Source: Sorex araneus (taxonomy: Eukaryota > Chordata > Mammalia > Eulipotyphla > Soricidae). Taken from it: a DNA stretch of 64,000 nucleotides. The stretch spans positions 86,174,626 to 86,238,625 of the forward strand of contig NC_073305.1 of the NCBI RefSeq assembly GCF_027595985.1. Reading direction: 5' to 3'. The notes under the pieces were generated by a model. That model ran no database searches and was not told where the DNA came from. It was given only the letters and a program-made list of their open reading frames with translations. The translations under genes and the position numbers were made by a program. Positions within the stretch are counted from its first letter, which is position 1. Each line of letters starts with the position of its first letter. Below, piece after piece: positions 45,767-57,299 of the stretch.

Positions 45767-45915
45767 TGTAGCACTGTCATCCCATTGTTCATCGATTTGC
45801 TCGAGCAGGCACCAGTAATGTCTCCATTGTGAGACTTGTTGTTACTGTTTTTGGCAATATAGAATCCATCACAGGTAGCTTGCCAGGCTCTGTTGTGTGG
45901 GCAGGATACACTATG
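45767..45915 (-). mobile_element. SINE type B, 5'-truncated, nested
   Basis: Antisense tail and body inserted in the end of the type A SINE. TSD ACCAAAATAC (45,757-45,766; 45,916-45,925). Truncated before the head, at GGGCAGGATACACTATG. Confidence 0.92.
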
Positions 45916-45925
45916 ACCAAAATAC

Positions 45926-46796
45926 AAAAAATATATTTTAATTTTAAAAGAAAGATAAGCAAAAAAAGAAAACAAGCCCAACATATATAGTTATGAGAAA
46001 CTTAGTTTTAATGACTGACAAATGGGTGTAAAAAGAATCTCCAAAAACAGGTTAAAGAACTTATTGTAAAAAATAAGTTTTGTTTTCAAGGAATCTCTAG
46101 ATATTCTTTAAGTAAGTAGGCACATACTGAAATGAAGGACACATTTAGAAAAATTTGTAACTTGGAAAATCAAAAGTGATTCCACTTGACAAAGCAAATG
46201 CAAATTGACAGGGTTTCTAGTGCCTGAAGTGGCTAGAAAATGTCCATTGCAGAGCCCTGACTGTGGGCTTCTAGAGAACGGACTCTGAGGCTGGGTTATT
46301 GTCTAGATCTTCTGTTTTGGGACAGATTACTTTCTGCACATCCCTACTACTCAACTATTGATTATTTGACTTTCATGTATGAGAATGTGCAAGACATGAC
46401 CCTGAGAATAAAACCTTGCATTGTTATTTTATGTCCAGTGGCAATTGTCTCAAACCTTCCTCCCTAAGGTTTCATTTACAGAAGATAGTGTTAACTTTTC
46501 ATAGGCTTCAATTTAACATCTGTTCCTGCCAGGTTTATTTCATGTGGCCTGGGAGAAATAATGAAAGCAACACTTCCCCTCTCGCCTACTCTTCCAGATG
46601 AAATGGGATATAAAACACAGGTTGGAGGCAAAGAGGAAGACACTGGAGTTCTCTTACCTCTCCTGAAATAGGACTTTGCGATCAAAGAGCATATTAACAA
46701 GGGCTTATTTTGGAGGTAGAGAAAGGATATCAGATATACACATTTTTTCTCATAGATTAGAAAACATTGGTTATGTTTTATTATGGAACAATTATT
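45926..46796. other. Unique sequence
   Basis: No gene. The stretch 46,390-46,620 is repeat-free with balanced composition and could be weakly conserved sequence. Confidence 0.45.
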
Positions 46797-46812
46797 AACA
46801 CACTAGGTAAAA

Positions 46813-47069
46813 GCGGGCTGGAGAGATAGCATAGTGGATAGAGCGTTTGCCTTGCATACAGCGAACCTGGGTTCTATTCCTCTGCCCCTATAAGATAGCT
46901 CAGCAAGCTACTGAGAGTATTCTGCCCACATGGCAAAGCCCGGCAAGCTACCTGTGAGGTATTCTATATGCCAAAAATAGTAACAACAAGTCTCACAATG
47001 GAGACATTACTGGTGCCTGCTCAAATAAATCAACGAACAACGGGATGGCAGTGCTACAGTGCTAGATAA
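46813..47069 (+). mobile_element. SINE type B, full length, with TSD
   Basis: Sense copy with head GGGCTGGAGAGATAGCATAG. The type B body contains GTGAGGTATTCTATATGCC, and the tail is CGGGATGGCAGTGCTACAGTG. TSD AACACACTAGGTAAAA (46,797) / AACACCCTAGGTAAAA (47,071), one mismatch in 16. Confidence 0.97.
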
Positions 47070-47086
47070 TAACACCCTAGGTAAAA

Positions 47087-48346
47087 ACAAAGTTGAACTA
47101 CTTAAATACTAGGTAACTACTACCACAAAGGTCACATGTAGGAGGCTTTAAATAAGAAATAGGGATAGTAAGTAGGAGTAATAACATGCATCAAAAGGCA
47201 GACATAGTATAATATTTATTATTCCTGTTTCTAATAAATGTAATGTAAATTTTTAATTTGTAATTTTAGAGATACATCATTGTAGCCCCATGAATATAAG
47301 ACGAAGGCACATAGAAAGGATGCTAGCTAAATTTGCTCATAGACTAGTGCTGACATCCATTAGTTTATACAAAAATAATAAAAGAATTTCCAATTACAAC
47401 AGTTAGTAAAAGAAAACTTTCAGAACTCAAAAGCATGCCAATTGCTTATAGCTCCAGGAAGCGAAAGTATTATTAGTTGTTTGACTTTTATGTTGTCCAT
47501 CAATAATGATGATAGCTTGTGAACACAATTTTTCTTTATTCTAGTACAATTTCCCTAATATATAGTTGCTCAAGTTTTATTCATTGAGATAACACAAGAA
47601 TTCTGGATTATTTTGTTCTAGCCACTACTTTTCTGCTTGAAAGAAATTAAGAACAGAAGTACTAACTTAAAACATCTGGCACTAGAAAGTTTACTTACTC
47701 AATCCTTTCAAAAGTCCACATATGAGGAAAATAAAATGTTAGGTTAAAGTGCTTGACATTTTAAAGAATTGACTGTACGCATCTAAGTATGCATTTATTC
47801 CCTACAGTAAAAATGTGAAACCAGAAAAATAACACGCATATGAAATACAAGTATATTCCTTCTTAAGGAGAAGCTATAATAAATTTAAATGTATTAAATA
47901 TTCATTTAAATGGTCCCATAAGATGCAATAAAAATAAAAACATGACCGCAGCATGATAATTCACAGTATCTGTTTAGATATTTCAGTAACAGTATTTGTG
48001 TCTAATAACACACAAACACATTTTTTATAAGCAAGGATTTTGTTACCACAACTGAGAAGGAAATACTGTGTGAAGGATAGCATTGATGCACATTCATCCA
48101 TTCAAAAATATTCTTTTTAAATTCACAGATTTTTTTTTATTGAGTAAGTACATTTTTCTAGTAACAGTTAAAAATATATTTCAGTCACAGACTATTTAGA
48201 GGTATTCCAGAATTAACACATCTGGAAATAAACAATTTTACATATATGATTTTATGGAGAGGTTATAATGTTTATTGAAAAACATTTTTTAAATATAAAT
48301 AAGTGGAGACATACTATGTTCATGAATATAAATCATCACAATTATG
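47087..48346. other. Unique AT-rich sequence
   Basis: 1.25 kb with no recognised repeat or gene. Confidence 0.5.
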
Positions 48347-48592
48347 GACAGGAACAATAGCACAGCCGGTAGGGTGTTTGCCTTGCATGCAGCTGACCTG
48401 GGTTTGATTCCTCCATCACTCTCTAAGAGTCCAGCAAGCTACCAAGAGCATCCCACCTGCACGGCAGAGCCTGGCAAGCTACCCATGGCATATTTGATAT
48501 GTCAAAAACAGTAACAGCAAGTCTCACAATGGAGATGTTACTAGTGCCCACTCGAGCAAATCGATGAGCAATGGTACAACAGTACTACAGTG
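48347..48592 (+). mobile_element. SINE type B, full length
   Basis: Sense copy: GGACAGGAACAATAGCACAG, GCTGACCTGGGTTTGATTCC, CTCTAAGAGTCCAGCAAGC, ACTCGAGCAAATCGATGAGC. Short similar flanks (ATTATGG/ACTATGG) may be the TSD. Confidence 0.95.
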
Positions 48593-48961
48593 CCCAAGAC
48601 TATGGAATTAAAGTATTCAAGTTGATATAAAAATTCAATAAAACTTTAGCCAAAATGCTATTTTTTAAAAAAATTGACTGCTTCTTCTAAAATTTAAAGA
48701 ATAAATCTATCATTAAGAGCCACAGACTATTGATGACAAAAGTAAACAAATGTGTGACAGTATTTTACAACATACATTAACAATGACAAACAAATAATAT
48801 CAGATCTTTTATGGAATTGGTTTCAAGATAGGTGGTTTTATTAAAGGGTCCAGAAAATAGAAAATGAGTCACAGAAAGGCTTGTGATTATGTGGGATCTT
48901 GACATTTGATTCAGAGCTCATACATACTGATTAAAAGGTAAGGCTTTTTTAAAGAAAAAAA
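48593..48961. other. Unique AT-rich sequence
   Basis: No recognised content. Confidence 0.5.
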
Positions 48962-49111
48962 AATGTTGGCCACACTGAACACTTCTCAGGGCTTACTCCT
49001 GACTCTGGACTCAGGAGTCTTTCTTGGTGGGCTTCACGGACCACATGTAGTGACATGGACCAAATCCAGGTTGGACTCATGCAAGGCAGTTGCCTTACCT
49101 CTCTGGCTCCC
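48962..49111 (-). mobile_element. SINE type A (old)
   Basis: Antisense copy: GGCCACACTGAACACTTCTC, GACTCAGGAGTCTTTCTTGG, GACCAAATCCAGGTTGG, CTCTCTGGCTCCC. Confidence 0.83.
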
Positions 49112-49495
49112 AAATAAACATTTAAAACAAGATGAGAAAAAATAATAATCATTCACTTGAAGTGGTAATAAAATTAAATACTGGTTAATACGTTTCACAA
49201 AATAATTTCCAGAAAGATTAAAATGTTCTTATTAAATTTAAGCTTTACTGGCTAATAAAATATACCTGCCAAAAAGTAAACAAAACGTCTGTAATAAGTA
49301 TCTTTAAAATTATTGAAAATTATTTTATCTATATTTAGCAAGAAAATAATTGGTAATAGCCAGGAGCATGTATTTCATATATAATAAAATTAAAATGGAC
49401 AATAAGCATATAAAGTCAGGCCAACCTTATTAATTATGAATGAAGCACAAATTTGAAACAAAAGTCCCTCATGTATTATGTCCTTTATATTAAAC
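49112..49495. other. Unique AT-rich sequence
   Basis: No recognised content. Confidence 0.5.
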
Positions 49496-49671
49496 TGCAC
49501 TGTAGCACTGTTGTCCTGGTGTTCATCGATTTGCTCCAGCGGGCACCAGTAATGTCTTCATTGTGAGACTTGTTGTTACTGTTCTTGCATATTGAATATG
49601 CCACGGGTAGCTTGCCAGGCTCTGTCATGCAGGCGGAATACTCTTGATAACTTGTCGGGCTCTCTGAGAGG
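49496..49671 (-). mobile_element. SINE type B, 5'-truncated
   Basis: Antisense: GCACTGTAGCACTGTTGTCC tail, GCGGGCACCAGTAATGTC, CATATTGAATATGCCACGGG, TTGTCGGGCTCTCTGAGAGGG. The head is absent. Confidence 0.9.
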
Positions 49672-50267
49672 GAAGGTTTGCAAAATTCCTGTAATATAAA
49701 CTCTCATCTGCAATTGTCATTAATTAATCAACTTATATAAAAGTATGTATTAATATATTATCAATGATATATATCTGTATAGATATATATGCATATATGT
49801 ATATCTGTTCTCTCACTCTAATATCTAGCAACTCGTGGTACAACTTCTATGTACATATTTAGAAGAGTAATGAATTAACATTTGTGTTAGCATTATTAGC
49901 ATTATTTGTGATAAAAATTTGAACCAACCAGAATTATTTTTAATGCTGAGTGAACATAAGGGTATATAAGTTCAGATATATCGATTAATAAAATAGAATA
50001 TTGATAAAAAAGTGTCCACTACAAGTTTCAGCATGAAAAGTCACAAAAAAATGTTGCAAATAAAAGTAAGTCACAGAAATATGTACCAGTTAATGTTTAT
50101 ATGGCAGAATAAAACAATGTATTTTCAAAGAATACATGTAAATATTGGAAAATATAGATTTAAAAGAAATAAATACAAATACTAAAAACCTTAAGTTAGA
50201 ATTGTTGTTAACTGGGAAGGTTGAAGATTATTGAGATTATTAAGCAGAAGAAAGGGGGGACATGGAG
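49672..50267. other. Unique AT-rich sequence
   Basis: Includes a (TA)n-type patch at 49,745-49,805. No gene. Confidence 0.5.
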
Positions 50268-50283
50268 TTGTATGTTTTACTTT

Positions 50284-52355
50284 ATTTTTTTGTTTTGTTT
50301 TGTTTTGTTTTTTTAATTAATTTATTTTTTAAATAGTGAATCACCATGAGGGTACAGTTACAGATTTACACATTTTCGTGCTCGTGTTTCCCTCATACAA
50401 TGTTCGAGAACCCATCCTTCAACAGTGCCCATTCTCCATCGCTAATAAACCCAGTATCCCTCCCACCACCCCCAATCCCATCTCCCCCCCACCTCACCTT
50501 GCCTCTGTGGCAGGGTATTCCCTTTTGTTCTCTCTCTCTCCAATTGGGTGTTGTGGTTTGCAATACAGGTGTTGAGTGGCCATTGTGTTCAGTCTCTTGT
50601 CTACACATCACCCTTCCCGCGCGTGGCCTCCAACCACATTTTACTTGGTGTTCCCTTCTCTATCTGAGCTGCCTTTTCCCCGGAATGTGAGGCCAGCTTC
50701 CAAGCCATGTAGCCAACCTCCTGGTACTTATTTCTACTATTCTTGGGTGCTAGTCTCCTACTCTGTTATTCTATATTCCACAGATGAGTGCAATCTTTCT
50801 ATGTATGTCTCTCTCTTGCTTACTCATTTCACTTAGCGTGATACTTTCCATGTTGATCCACTTATATGCAAAGTTCATTACTTCATTTTTTCTAACAGCT
50901 GCATAGTATTCCATTGTATAGATGTACCCAAGTTTCTTTAACCAGTGATCTGTTCTAGGGCACTCGGTTTTTTTCCAGATTCTGGCTATTGTGAACAGTG
51001 CTGTGATGAACATATAAGTGCAGATGTCCTTTCAGGCACACTTTTTTGCTTCTCCTGGGTGTATTCCCAGCAGTGGTATTGCTGGGTCAAATGGAAGTTC
51101 AATTTCTAATTTTTTGAGAAGCTTCCATATAGTTTTCCAAAAGGGCTGAACCAGTCGGCATTCCCACCAGCAGTGTAGAACGGTCCCTTTCTCCCCATAT
51201 CCTCTCCAACAGCGGTTGCTTTTGTTCTTTTGGATGTGTGCCAGTCTCTGTGGTGTGAGGTGGTATCTCATGGTTGTTTTGATCTGCATCTTCCTGATGA
51301 TTAGTGATGATGAGCATTTTTCCATGTGTCTTTTGGCCATTTGTATCTCTTCCTTGGGAAAGTTTCTGTTCACTTCTTCGCCCCATTTTCTGATGGAGTT
51401 GGATGTTTTCTTCTTGTAGAGTTCAACCAGTGCTTTATATACCATTGATATCAACCCCTTATCTGATGGGTATTAGGTGAATATCCTTTCCCATTCTGTA
51501 GATTGTCTTTGTATTCTGGTCACTGTATCTTTTGTGGTGCAGAAGCTTTTTAGTTTAATGTAGTCCCATTTGTTTATCTCTGTTTCCACTTGGTTGGTCA
51601 GTTGCATGACATTTTTGAAGATACCTTTAGCTTCAATATTGTGGAGGGTTTTGCTGACCTTGTCTTCAATGTACCTTATGGTTTGTGGTCTGATGTTGAG
51701 GTCTTTAATCCATTTTGATCTGACTTTTGTGCAAGGTGTCAGGTTGAAGTCTAAGTCCATTCTTTTGCATGTGATTGTCCAGTTGTGCCAGCACCATTTG
51801 TTAAAGAGGATTTCCTTGCTCCACTTCACATTTCTTGCTACCTTATCAAATATTAGATGATCATATATTTGGGGTTGTGTGTAGGGATACCCACCCTGTT
51901 GCAGTGGTCTGAGGTTCTGTCTTTGTTCCAGTACCATGCTGTTTTAATTGTTACCGCTTTGTAGTAAAGTTTAAGGTTGGGGAGGGTGATGCCTCCCATC
52001 GTCTTTTCCCTAAGAATTCTTTTAGCTATCCATAGGCGTTTGTTGTTCCATATGAATTTTAGGATTGCTTGATCCATTTCTTTGAAGAATGTCATGGATA
52101 TCCTTATAGGCATCCCGTTGAATCTGTATAATGCTTTAGGGATTATTGTCGTTTTGACAATGTTGATTCTCCCTATCCATGGGCAGGAGATATGTTTCCA
52201 TTTCCTCATGTCCTCTTTTATTTCATGGAGTAGCGTTTTATAGTTTTCTTTGTAGAGGTCCTTTACTTCCTTAAAGGAGAATGGTGGTATTGAGTTCTCA
52301 CTCATTTTGTTCAGCTTTCCAAGGAATGCTTTTTGAGAGGAGGAATAATCATCAA
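50284..52355 (-). mobile_element. L1, 5'-truncated, 2.07 kb
   Basis: Insertion bounded by the perfect 16-bp TSD TTGTATGTTTTACTTT (50,268-50,283; 52,356-52,371). The minus strand encodes the C-terminal part of ORF2 from about 52,305 in three broken frames. These carry the region following the reverse-transcriptase domain ([18 protein letters not shown]), the DLNIRPQTIRYIEDK segment, the cysteine-rich C-terminal motif and the terminal IYTMEYYAAVRKNE. The usual CX3CX7HX4C motif has its second Cys replaced by Tyr ([10 protein letters not shown]). ORF2 ends at about 50,771. The 3' UTR (50,770-50,284) has a G-rich patch and a (TTTTG)n-modified A-tail. Confidence 0.96.
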
Positions 52356-52371
52356 TTGTATGTTTTACTTT

Positions 52372-52499
52372 TTAAGATATATATTTTTGAATTAAAAATA
52401 ATGAATATATATAAGCATTTTCTAAAGGATTTGCATTTATATTTAGGGGAATTTCAAAATTAGTCTGCAATAAAACAACTTCTGTCATCAGAGAGATGT
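52372..52499. other. AT-rich spacer
   Basis: Nothing recognised. Confidence 0.4.
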
Positions 52500-52640
52500 A
52501 AAAGACTAAAGCACATGTTTTATATTCAGGAGACGCAAACTTGATGCTGACACCACATGGTCCTCCGAGCCCACCAGGAGTATTCTCCAAGCACTGAGCA
52601 AAGAGTACCCCTGAGAAACACCGGTGTTTTACCTTCAAAC
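52500..52640 (+). mobile_element. SINE type A (old)
   Basis: Sense copy lacking a clear head: ATATTCAGGAGACGCAAACTTG, CACATGGTCCTCCGAGCCC, CAGGAGTATTCTCC, AAGAGTACCCCTGAG. Confidence 0.7.
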
Positions 52641-52754
52641 AAACAGCAAACAAAAAACTGCCTTTGAGACTAAGGTATTTAGGAATCTCTGCTTATAGGT
52701 TGAAGAGAAAATTGATGAATTGTGAAAGCTTAAGAGAAAAAGGACCAGACACAT

Positions 52755-53012
52755 TGTAGGATAATATTGGGTTTGTCCTTTTAGCCTTGTCACAGGGAAC
52801 TTAGTTTACCTTAAAGCGATGTCCTTTCTGTATGGACACAGGAAGACAATTAATATTATGCTTTGTAACTTAGGAGTTGATTGACTACAATGATATTTAC
52901 TCCTGGCCATCTGCTTTCTCAACTCTGTTGCCCTTACTTCCTAGCACCCTAAAAGCAGGGTCCCAACTAGGGACAGAATGGACGCCGGGCAAGCATCAAA
53001 ATGGGCAAGGCC
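52755..53012 (+). mobile_element. Solo LTR, copy 2, left part
   Basis: Starts TGTAGGATAATA, directly preceded by ACACAT (52,749-52,754), which recurs directly after the LTR's right end at 56,487. A 6-bp TSD of this kind fits class II (ERVK-like) integration. It shares GTATGGACACAGG, CTTACTTCCTAGCACCC and GCAGGGTCCCAAC with copy 1. It is interrupted at 53,012 by a 2.57-kb nested insertion. Confidence 0.8.
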
Positions 53013-53351
53013 AAAGTAGAGGATGTTGGGAGGACCCATTCAGGTTGAAAGACGTGTGCTGAAAGTAGACCATAGATCGAACATGAAGACCACTCAATAC
53101 CTCTATTACAAACTACAACACCCAGAAGGAGAGAGAAAAAAAGGGAATGCCCTGCCACAGAGGTAGGGTGGGGTGGTGGGGGATAGGGTGAGGGTGGTGG
53201 GAGAGATACTGGGAACATTGGTGGAGGAGAATGGGCACTAGTGTAGGGATGGGTAAACGATCACTGTGACTGGAATGCAAACACGAAAGTTTATAACTTT
53301 GTAACAGTATCTCACTGTGATTCACTAATAAAAATATATTTTTTAAATGAA
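53013..53351 (+). mobile_element. L1 3' UTR, nested in the LTR
   Basis: Sense 5'-truncated L1 3' end: ACTACAACACCCAGAAGGAG (53,113), AATGCCCTGCCACAGAGG, the G-rich run at 53,164-53,205, TATCTCACTGTGATTCACTAAT. It is the reverse complement of the tail regions of the L1s at 50.3 and 53.4 kb. The probable TSD is AAAATGGGCAAGGC (52,998) and AAAATGGGCCAGGC (55,582). Its A-rich tail continues at 55,511. Confidence 0.8.
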
Positions 53352-53391
53352 TAATTGTCATCATCATCATCCCGTTGATCACAGAATTTCT
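53352..53391 (-). mobile_element. RTE-tailed retroposon, 3' tip
   Basis: The short GTCATCATCATCATCCCGTT (53,357) is the reversed RTE-like tail with a CAT microsatellite. It was cut off from the rest of its element (54,862-55,510) by the L1 insertion. Confidence 0.8.
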
Positions 53392-54861
53392 TTTTTTTTA
53401 ATAATTTATTTATTTTTAATTAGAGAATCACCGTGAGGGTACAGTTACAGATTTATACACTTTTGTGCTTATACTTCCCTCATACAAAGTTCGGGAACCC
53501 ATTCCTTCACCAGTGCCCATTCTCCACCACCCGTAAACCCAGCGTCCCTCCCACCCTCCCCAATCCCATCTCCCCCCCAACCCACCCTGCCACTGTGGCA
53601 GGGCATTCCCTTCTGTTCTCTCTCTCTAATTAGCTGTTGTGGTTTGCAATAAAGGTGTTGAGTAGCCGCTGTGCTCAGTCTCTAGCCCTCATTCAGCCCG
53701 CAACTCCCTTCCCCTACATGGCCTTCGACTACAATGTAGTTGGTGATCGCTTCTCTGAGTTGACCTTTCCCAGGAACGTGAGGCCAGTCTCGAAGCCATG
53801 GAGTCAACCTCCTGGTACTTATTTCTACAGTTCTTGGGTGTTAGTCTCCCACTCTGTTATTCTATATACCATAGATGAGTGCAATCTTTCTATGTCTGTC
53901 TCTCTCTTTCTGACACATTTCACTCAGCATGAAACTTTTCATGCCCATCCACTTGACTACAAAATTCTTGACCTCCTATTTTCTAACAGCTGCATAGTAT
54001 TCCATTGTATAGATGTACCAAAGTTTCCTCAACCAGTCATCCGTTCTGGGGCATTCGGGTTTTTTCCAGATTCTGGCTATTGTAAACAGTGCTGCGATGA
54101 ACATACATGTGCAGATGTTGTTTCGATTGTACTTTTTTGCCTCTCTGGGATATATTCCCAGCAGTGGTATTGCTGGGTCAAATGGGAATTCAATATCTAA
54201 TTTTTTGAGAGTCGTCCAAATTGTTTTCCAGAAGGGCTGAACCAGTCGGCATTCCCACCAGCAGTGAAGAAGGGTCCCTTTCTCCCCACATCCTCTCCAA
54301 CAGCGGTTGCTTTTGTTCTTTTGGATGTGTGCTAGTCTCTGTGGTGTGATGTGGTATCTCATGGTTGTTTTGATCTGCATCTCTCTGATGATTAGTGATG
54401 CAGAGCACTTTTTCATGTGCCTTTTGGCCATTCGTATTTCTTCCTTGGTAAAGTTTCTGTTCATTTCTTCGCCCCATTTTTTGATGGGGTTGGATGTTTT
54501 CTTCTTGTAGAGTTCAACCAGTGCTTTATATACCATTGATATCAACCCCTTATCTGATGGGTATTGTGTAAATATCCTTTCCCATTCTGTGGATAGTCTT
54601 TGTATTCTGGTCACTGTATCTCTTGCGGTGCAGAAGCTTTTTAGTTTAATGTAGTCCCATTTGTTGATCTCTGTTTTTACTAGATTGCTTAGTTCCGTGT
54701 CACCTTTGAAGATACCTTTATCTTCAATATCGTGGAGGGTTTCGCCGACCTTGTCTTCAATGTACCTTATGGTTTGTGGTCTAATGTTGAGGTCTTTAAT
54801 CCATTTTGATCTGACTTTTGTGCATGGTGTCAGGTCAAGGTCTAAACCCATTTTTTTGCAT
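53392..54861 (-). mobile_element. L1, 5'-truncated, 1.47 kb
   Basis: A younger L1 with the perfect 15-bp TSD GATCACAGAATTTCT (53,377-53,391; 54,862-54,876). The minus strand keeps one open frame of 291 codons (54,851-53,976). It covers DLNIRPQTIRYIEDK, the STEWERIFT segment, an intact CX3CX7HX4C motif ([10 protein letters not shown]...H...C) and the terminal IYTMEYYAAVRK, where an in-frame TAG replaces the next residue. The 3' UTR ends in poly(T) at 53,391-53,400. Confidence 0.97.
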
Positions 54862-55510
54862 GATCACAGAATTTCTTGAGCGGTCTCAGTAACATCTCCA
54901 TTTGTCCAAGTCCTGAGATTTAGAAGCCTCTCTCTACTTGTCTTTCCAACAATGCCGTACTGGAGGCTCTTTCGGGGTCAGGGGAATGAGACCCAGCTTG
55001 TTACTGGTTTTGGCATATTAATACACCATGGGGACCTTGCGAGGCTCTCCCATCCACATGGCAGGAAACTCCCAGGAGTTTGACAGGTTCTTCCAGAGAG
55101 AGAAATAGGCTATAAGATATGGTGCGGCCTCAAAGAGAGCTTCCAGGAGCTGGCTTTTAAGTCTCTGGATGCTGGCTTGACAGGATTACATGGCACCGGG
55201 GGCAGTCCCTGGGTGTGACCACCTAGCTACCGGAAAATGGGAAAGCTGGATGGAGGAGGCCCAGTCCTGATCCGAGCAGACTTGAAAGTCTCAGCTCCGG
55301 GTCCCACACACTTGTGTTCCTCTGCCGGTTCCTTCATGCATGAGGCTCAACTGAACGTGTGGAGAGGGGTCTTGAGCATGGCTGTGGCTAGGCTCCGGAG
55401 GTCTTTGGCCAGTGGGAGCTCTGCTTGGAGCAAGGAGGGAAGCTGGAGTTTATCCCCTCCGAGGGGCCCTGGGGAAGACAGCCAGGCACGCGGGCAAGAG
55501 ACTCTTTGCC
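54862..55510 (-). mobile_element. RTE-tailed retroposon, main part
   Basis: Second copy of the long type B relative. On the minus strand: a GC-rich 5' module (55,510-55,220, with TGCATGAGGCTCAACTG at 55,337, and CCCCTCCGAGGGGCCC at 55,456); a middle part with GGAAAATGGG (55,233); then the type B-like body GCATATTAATACACC, GCGAGGCTCTCC; the extra block (about 54,910-54,993) with CTGAGATTTAGAAGCC; and the RTE-like tail. Unlike the copy at 44.9 kb, the body is not duplicated. No coding capacity. Confidence 0.75.
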
Positions 55511-55581
55511 AAAAAAAATAATAATAATAAGATTCCCAAATATGTATTCCTCTGGGAAATAAAAATTTATTTATCATTAAA
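55511..55581 (+). mobile_element. A-rich tail of the nested L1
   Basis: AAAAAAAATAATAATAATAAG onward is most simply the distal part of the A-rich tail of the L1 at 53,013, split by the RTE-tailed retroposon. Confidence 0.5.
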
Positions 55582-56486
55582 AAAATGGGCCAGGCTGAAA
55601 CGCTACAATACTCAACTATAAGTTGAGAGCATGGTCATAAACAAATGCTGTCATGTTCCAAAAGTCATGACAAGACTAGGACCCTGGTGTGGTTAGGAAG
55701 ACTAACCTGACCTGAGGACTATGGTCTGGAATATATAGTGAATGTCCTCAGAAAGAACCAAACTTTAAGTTTGATATATCACTTATTGTGTTCATACAGA
55801 ATGACATTGCTAGAAATATTTGAAGTAGATTTACTACAACTATTTAAGTGGATTACTAGCTGAGGAAGGAAGAAACCAACACACCCTTTTTGGATACCAC
55901 TCTTGAGCGGATCTCCTAGTAATCTGGAGTAATCTCCTTAGATGAGATTTTTGTTAATCTCCTGGAGGAGTGGTCTTACCCCTCTTTGTTGATTTGTTAA
56001 TGTTCAACCCACCTTTGTGTCACCACCCTATGTGATTGCTATGTAAACTAAGACTGTAAGAGAAGTAGAGGGAGAAGACACAGAAGGGAGAAGACACAAA
56101 AGCAGAGCACAGAGCGAAAGAGAATCAGGGAGTCATTGGAGCCAGAAGGGTGGGAATAAAAGAGCACAAAGCGAATCAGAGTCAGAGTCAGAGTCATAAG
56201 TGAGAGAGAGTGGGGCTCCAGACACAGAAGCAAAAGGGCTCCAGAGAGAGAGATTGGAAGAAGAGAGATTGGAAGAGACCAAAGGAGAGAAGACAGACAT
56301 CAAGAGGCTGGAAGAGATCAGAAGAGAGACTACAGAGACAGAGTCAGAGATAGAGAGACAGAAGAAAGCACAGCGGCATACACAGAAGTGGAACACAAAG
56401 GAGGAGCAGAGAGAAAACCAGCCCGAGAGCCTATGAACAACACACATCACATCACCCCTTCCGTGCATATGTTTGTATTTTTCACA
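55582..56486 (+). mobile_element. Solo LTR, copy 2, right part
   Basis: Resumes the LTR with ACTCAACTATAAGTTGAGAGC and AATGCTGTCATGTTCC. A GTAATCTGGAGTAATCTCC block and a purine-rich region (56,050-56,440, with GAGTCAGAGTCAGAGTCAGA) follow. It ends TTTTTCACA at 56,486, then ACACAT. AATAAAAG at 56,155 may be the polyadenylation signal. Frames here are low-complexity and not viral genes. Confidence 0.8.
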
Positions 56487-56492
56487 ACACAT

Positions 56493-57087
56493 CATCGTTA
56501 TTAGTGGAAAACGTCAGAAAAGACAGCAAGTGGGTCTTTAATTTTTCAGAGGATTAGAGCTCCTATTTTAGTAGGAGAACAGCAGGAAATTTTTGGACCA
56601 CCATACCAATATCATCTACTCCCTAATGGGATTCCTTTGGGCAGGTATAATCTCCATTTTGGAAAGAGGGGCTTGTTATGGGTTATGGATTCCAGCAGGA
56701 CATGGAAACCTTAAGGTCCATGGTCACATTTGAGTCAAGAGAACTGATTTCTAATCCAGAGTGACCAATGCTCTTCCCCGTATTCTAGAATTCTCAATTT
56801 CTGTACTTTGAGTATATTGCCTAAATAAGAACTTTTTTTGTGAGCACTGTAGGATATTCCGCTTTCTCACTTGCCTTGATTTCTAAATTCCAGTGACACT
56901 GTTTCATTTTTGATCTTCACCAGCCAAGAATATCTTTAAGCATTGCCAAATATCATTTGAGTAACTAAAACTTTCTCATCCTTACCTTCCCAATAGTCAC
57001 TGGCCTATACTATATTTCAAGTGAGACCATGACTTTCATGCTGTACATTTTGTTGCATCTCTATACATTCTCATAATAGTGAGTTTA
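56493..57087. other. Unique sequence
   Basis: No recognised content. Confidence 0.5.
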
Positions 57088-57105
57088 TGAAAGCATATTT
57101 TTCTT

Positions 57106-57299
57106 TTTTTATTTTATTTTTATTTTTTTTTTTGCTTTTTGGGTCACACCCGGCGATGCACAGGGGTCACTCCTGGCTCATGCACTCAGGAATCACTCCT
57201 GGCGGTGCTCAGGGGACCATATGGGATGCTGGGATTCGAACCCGGGTCGGCCGCGTGCAAGGCAAACGCCCTACCCGCTGTGCTATCGCTCCAGCCCCG
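57106..57299 (-). mobile_element. SINE type A, youngest copy
   Basis: Near-consensus antisense copy with many intact CpGs (CCCGGCGATG, TTCGAACCCGGGTCGGCCGCG, CTACCCGCTG, CTATCGCTCC). Perfect 18-bp TSD TGAAAGCATATTTTTCTT (57,088-57,105; 57,300-57,317) and a long T-rich (A-tail) block. Confidence 0.98.

Noticed and set aside
49496..49671. Regularly recurring 200-250 bp repeats as a CRISPR array
   Set aside because: Copies are dispersed, in both orientations, with irregular spacing and TSDs. This is a mammalian genome and the repeats are SINEs.
50284..54861. The two antisense L1s as a tandem segmental duplication
   Set aside because: Each has its own distinct perfect TSD and a different truncation point, so they are independent insertions.
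43078..56486. A provirus with the two LTRs as its 5' and 3' ends
   Set aside because: The roughly 8.6 kb between them is unique sequence, L1 and SINEs with no viral genes. The right LTR has its own 6-bp TSD, and the two LTRs are too different to be a recent pair.
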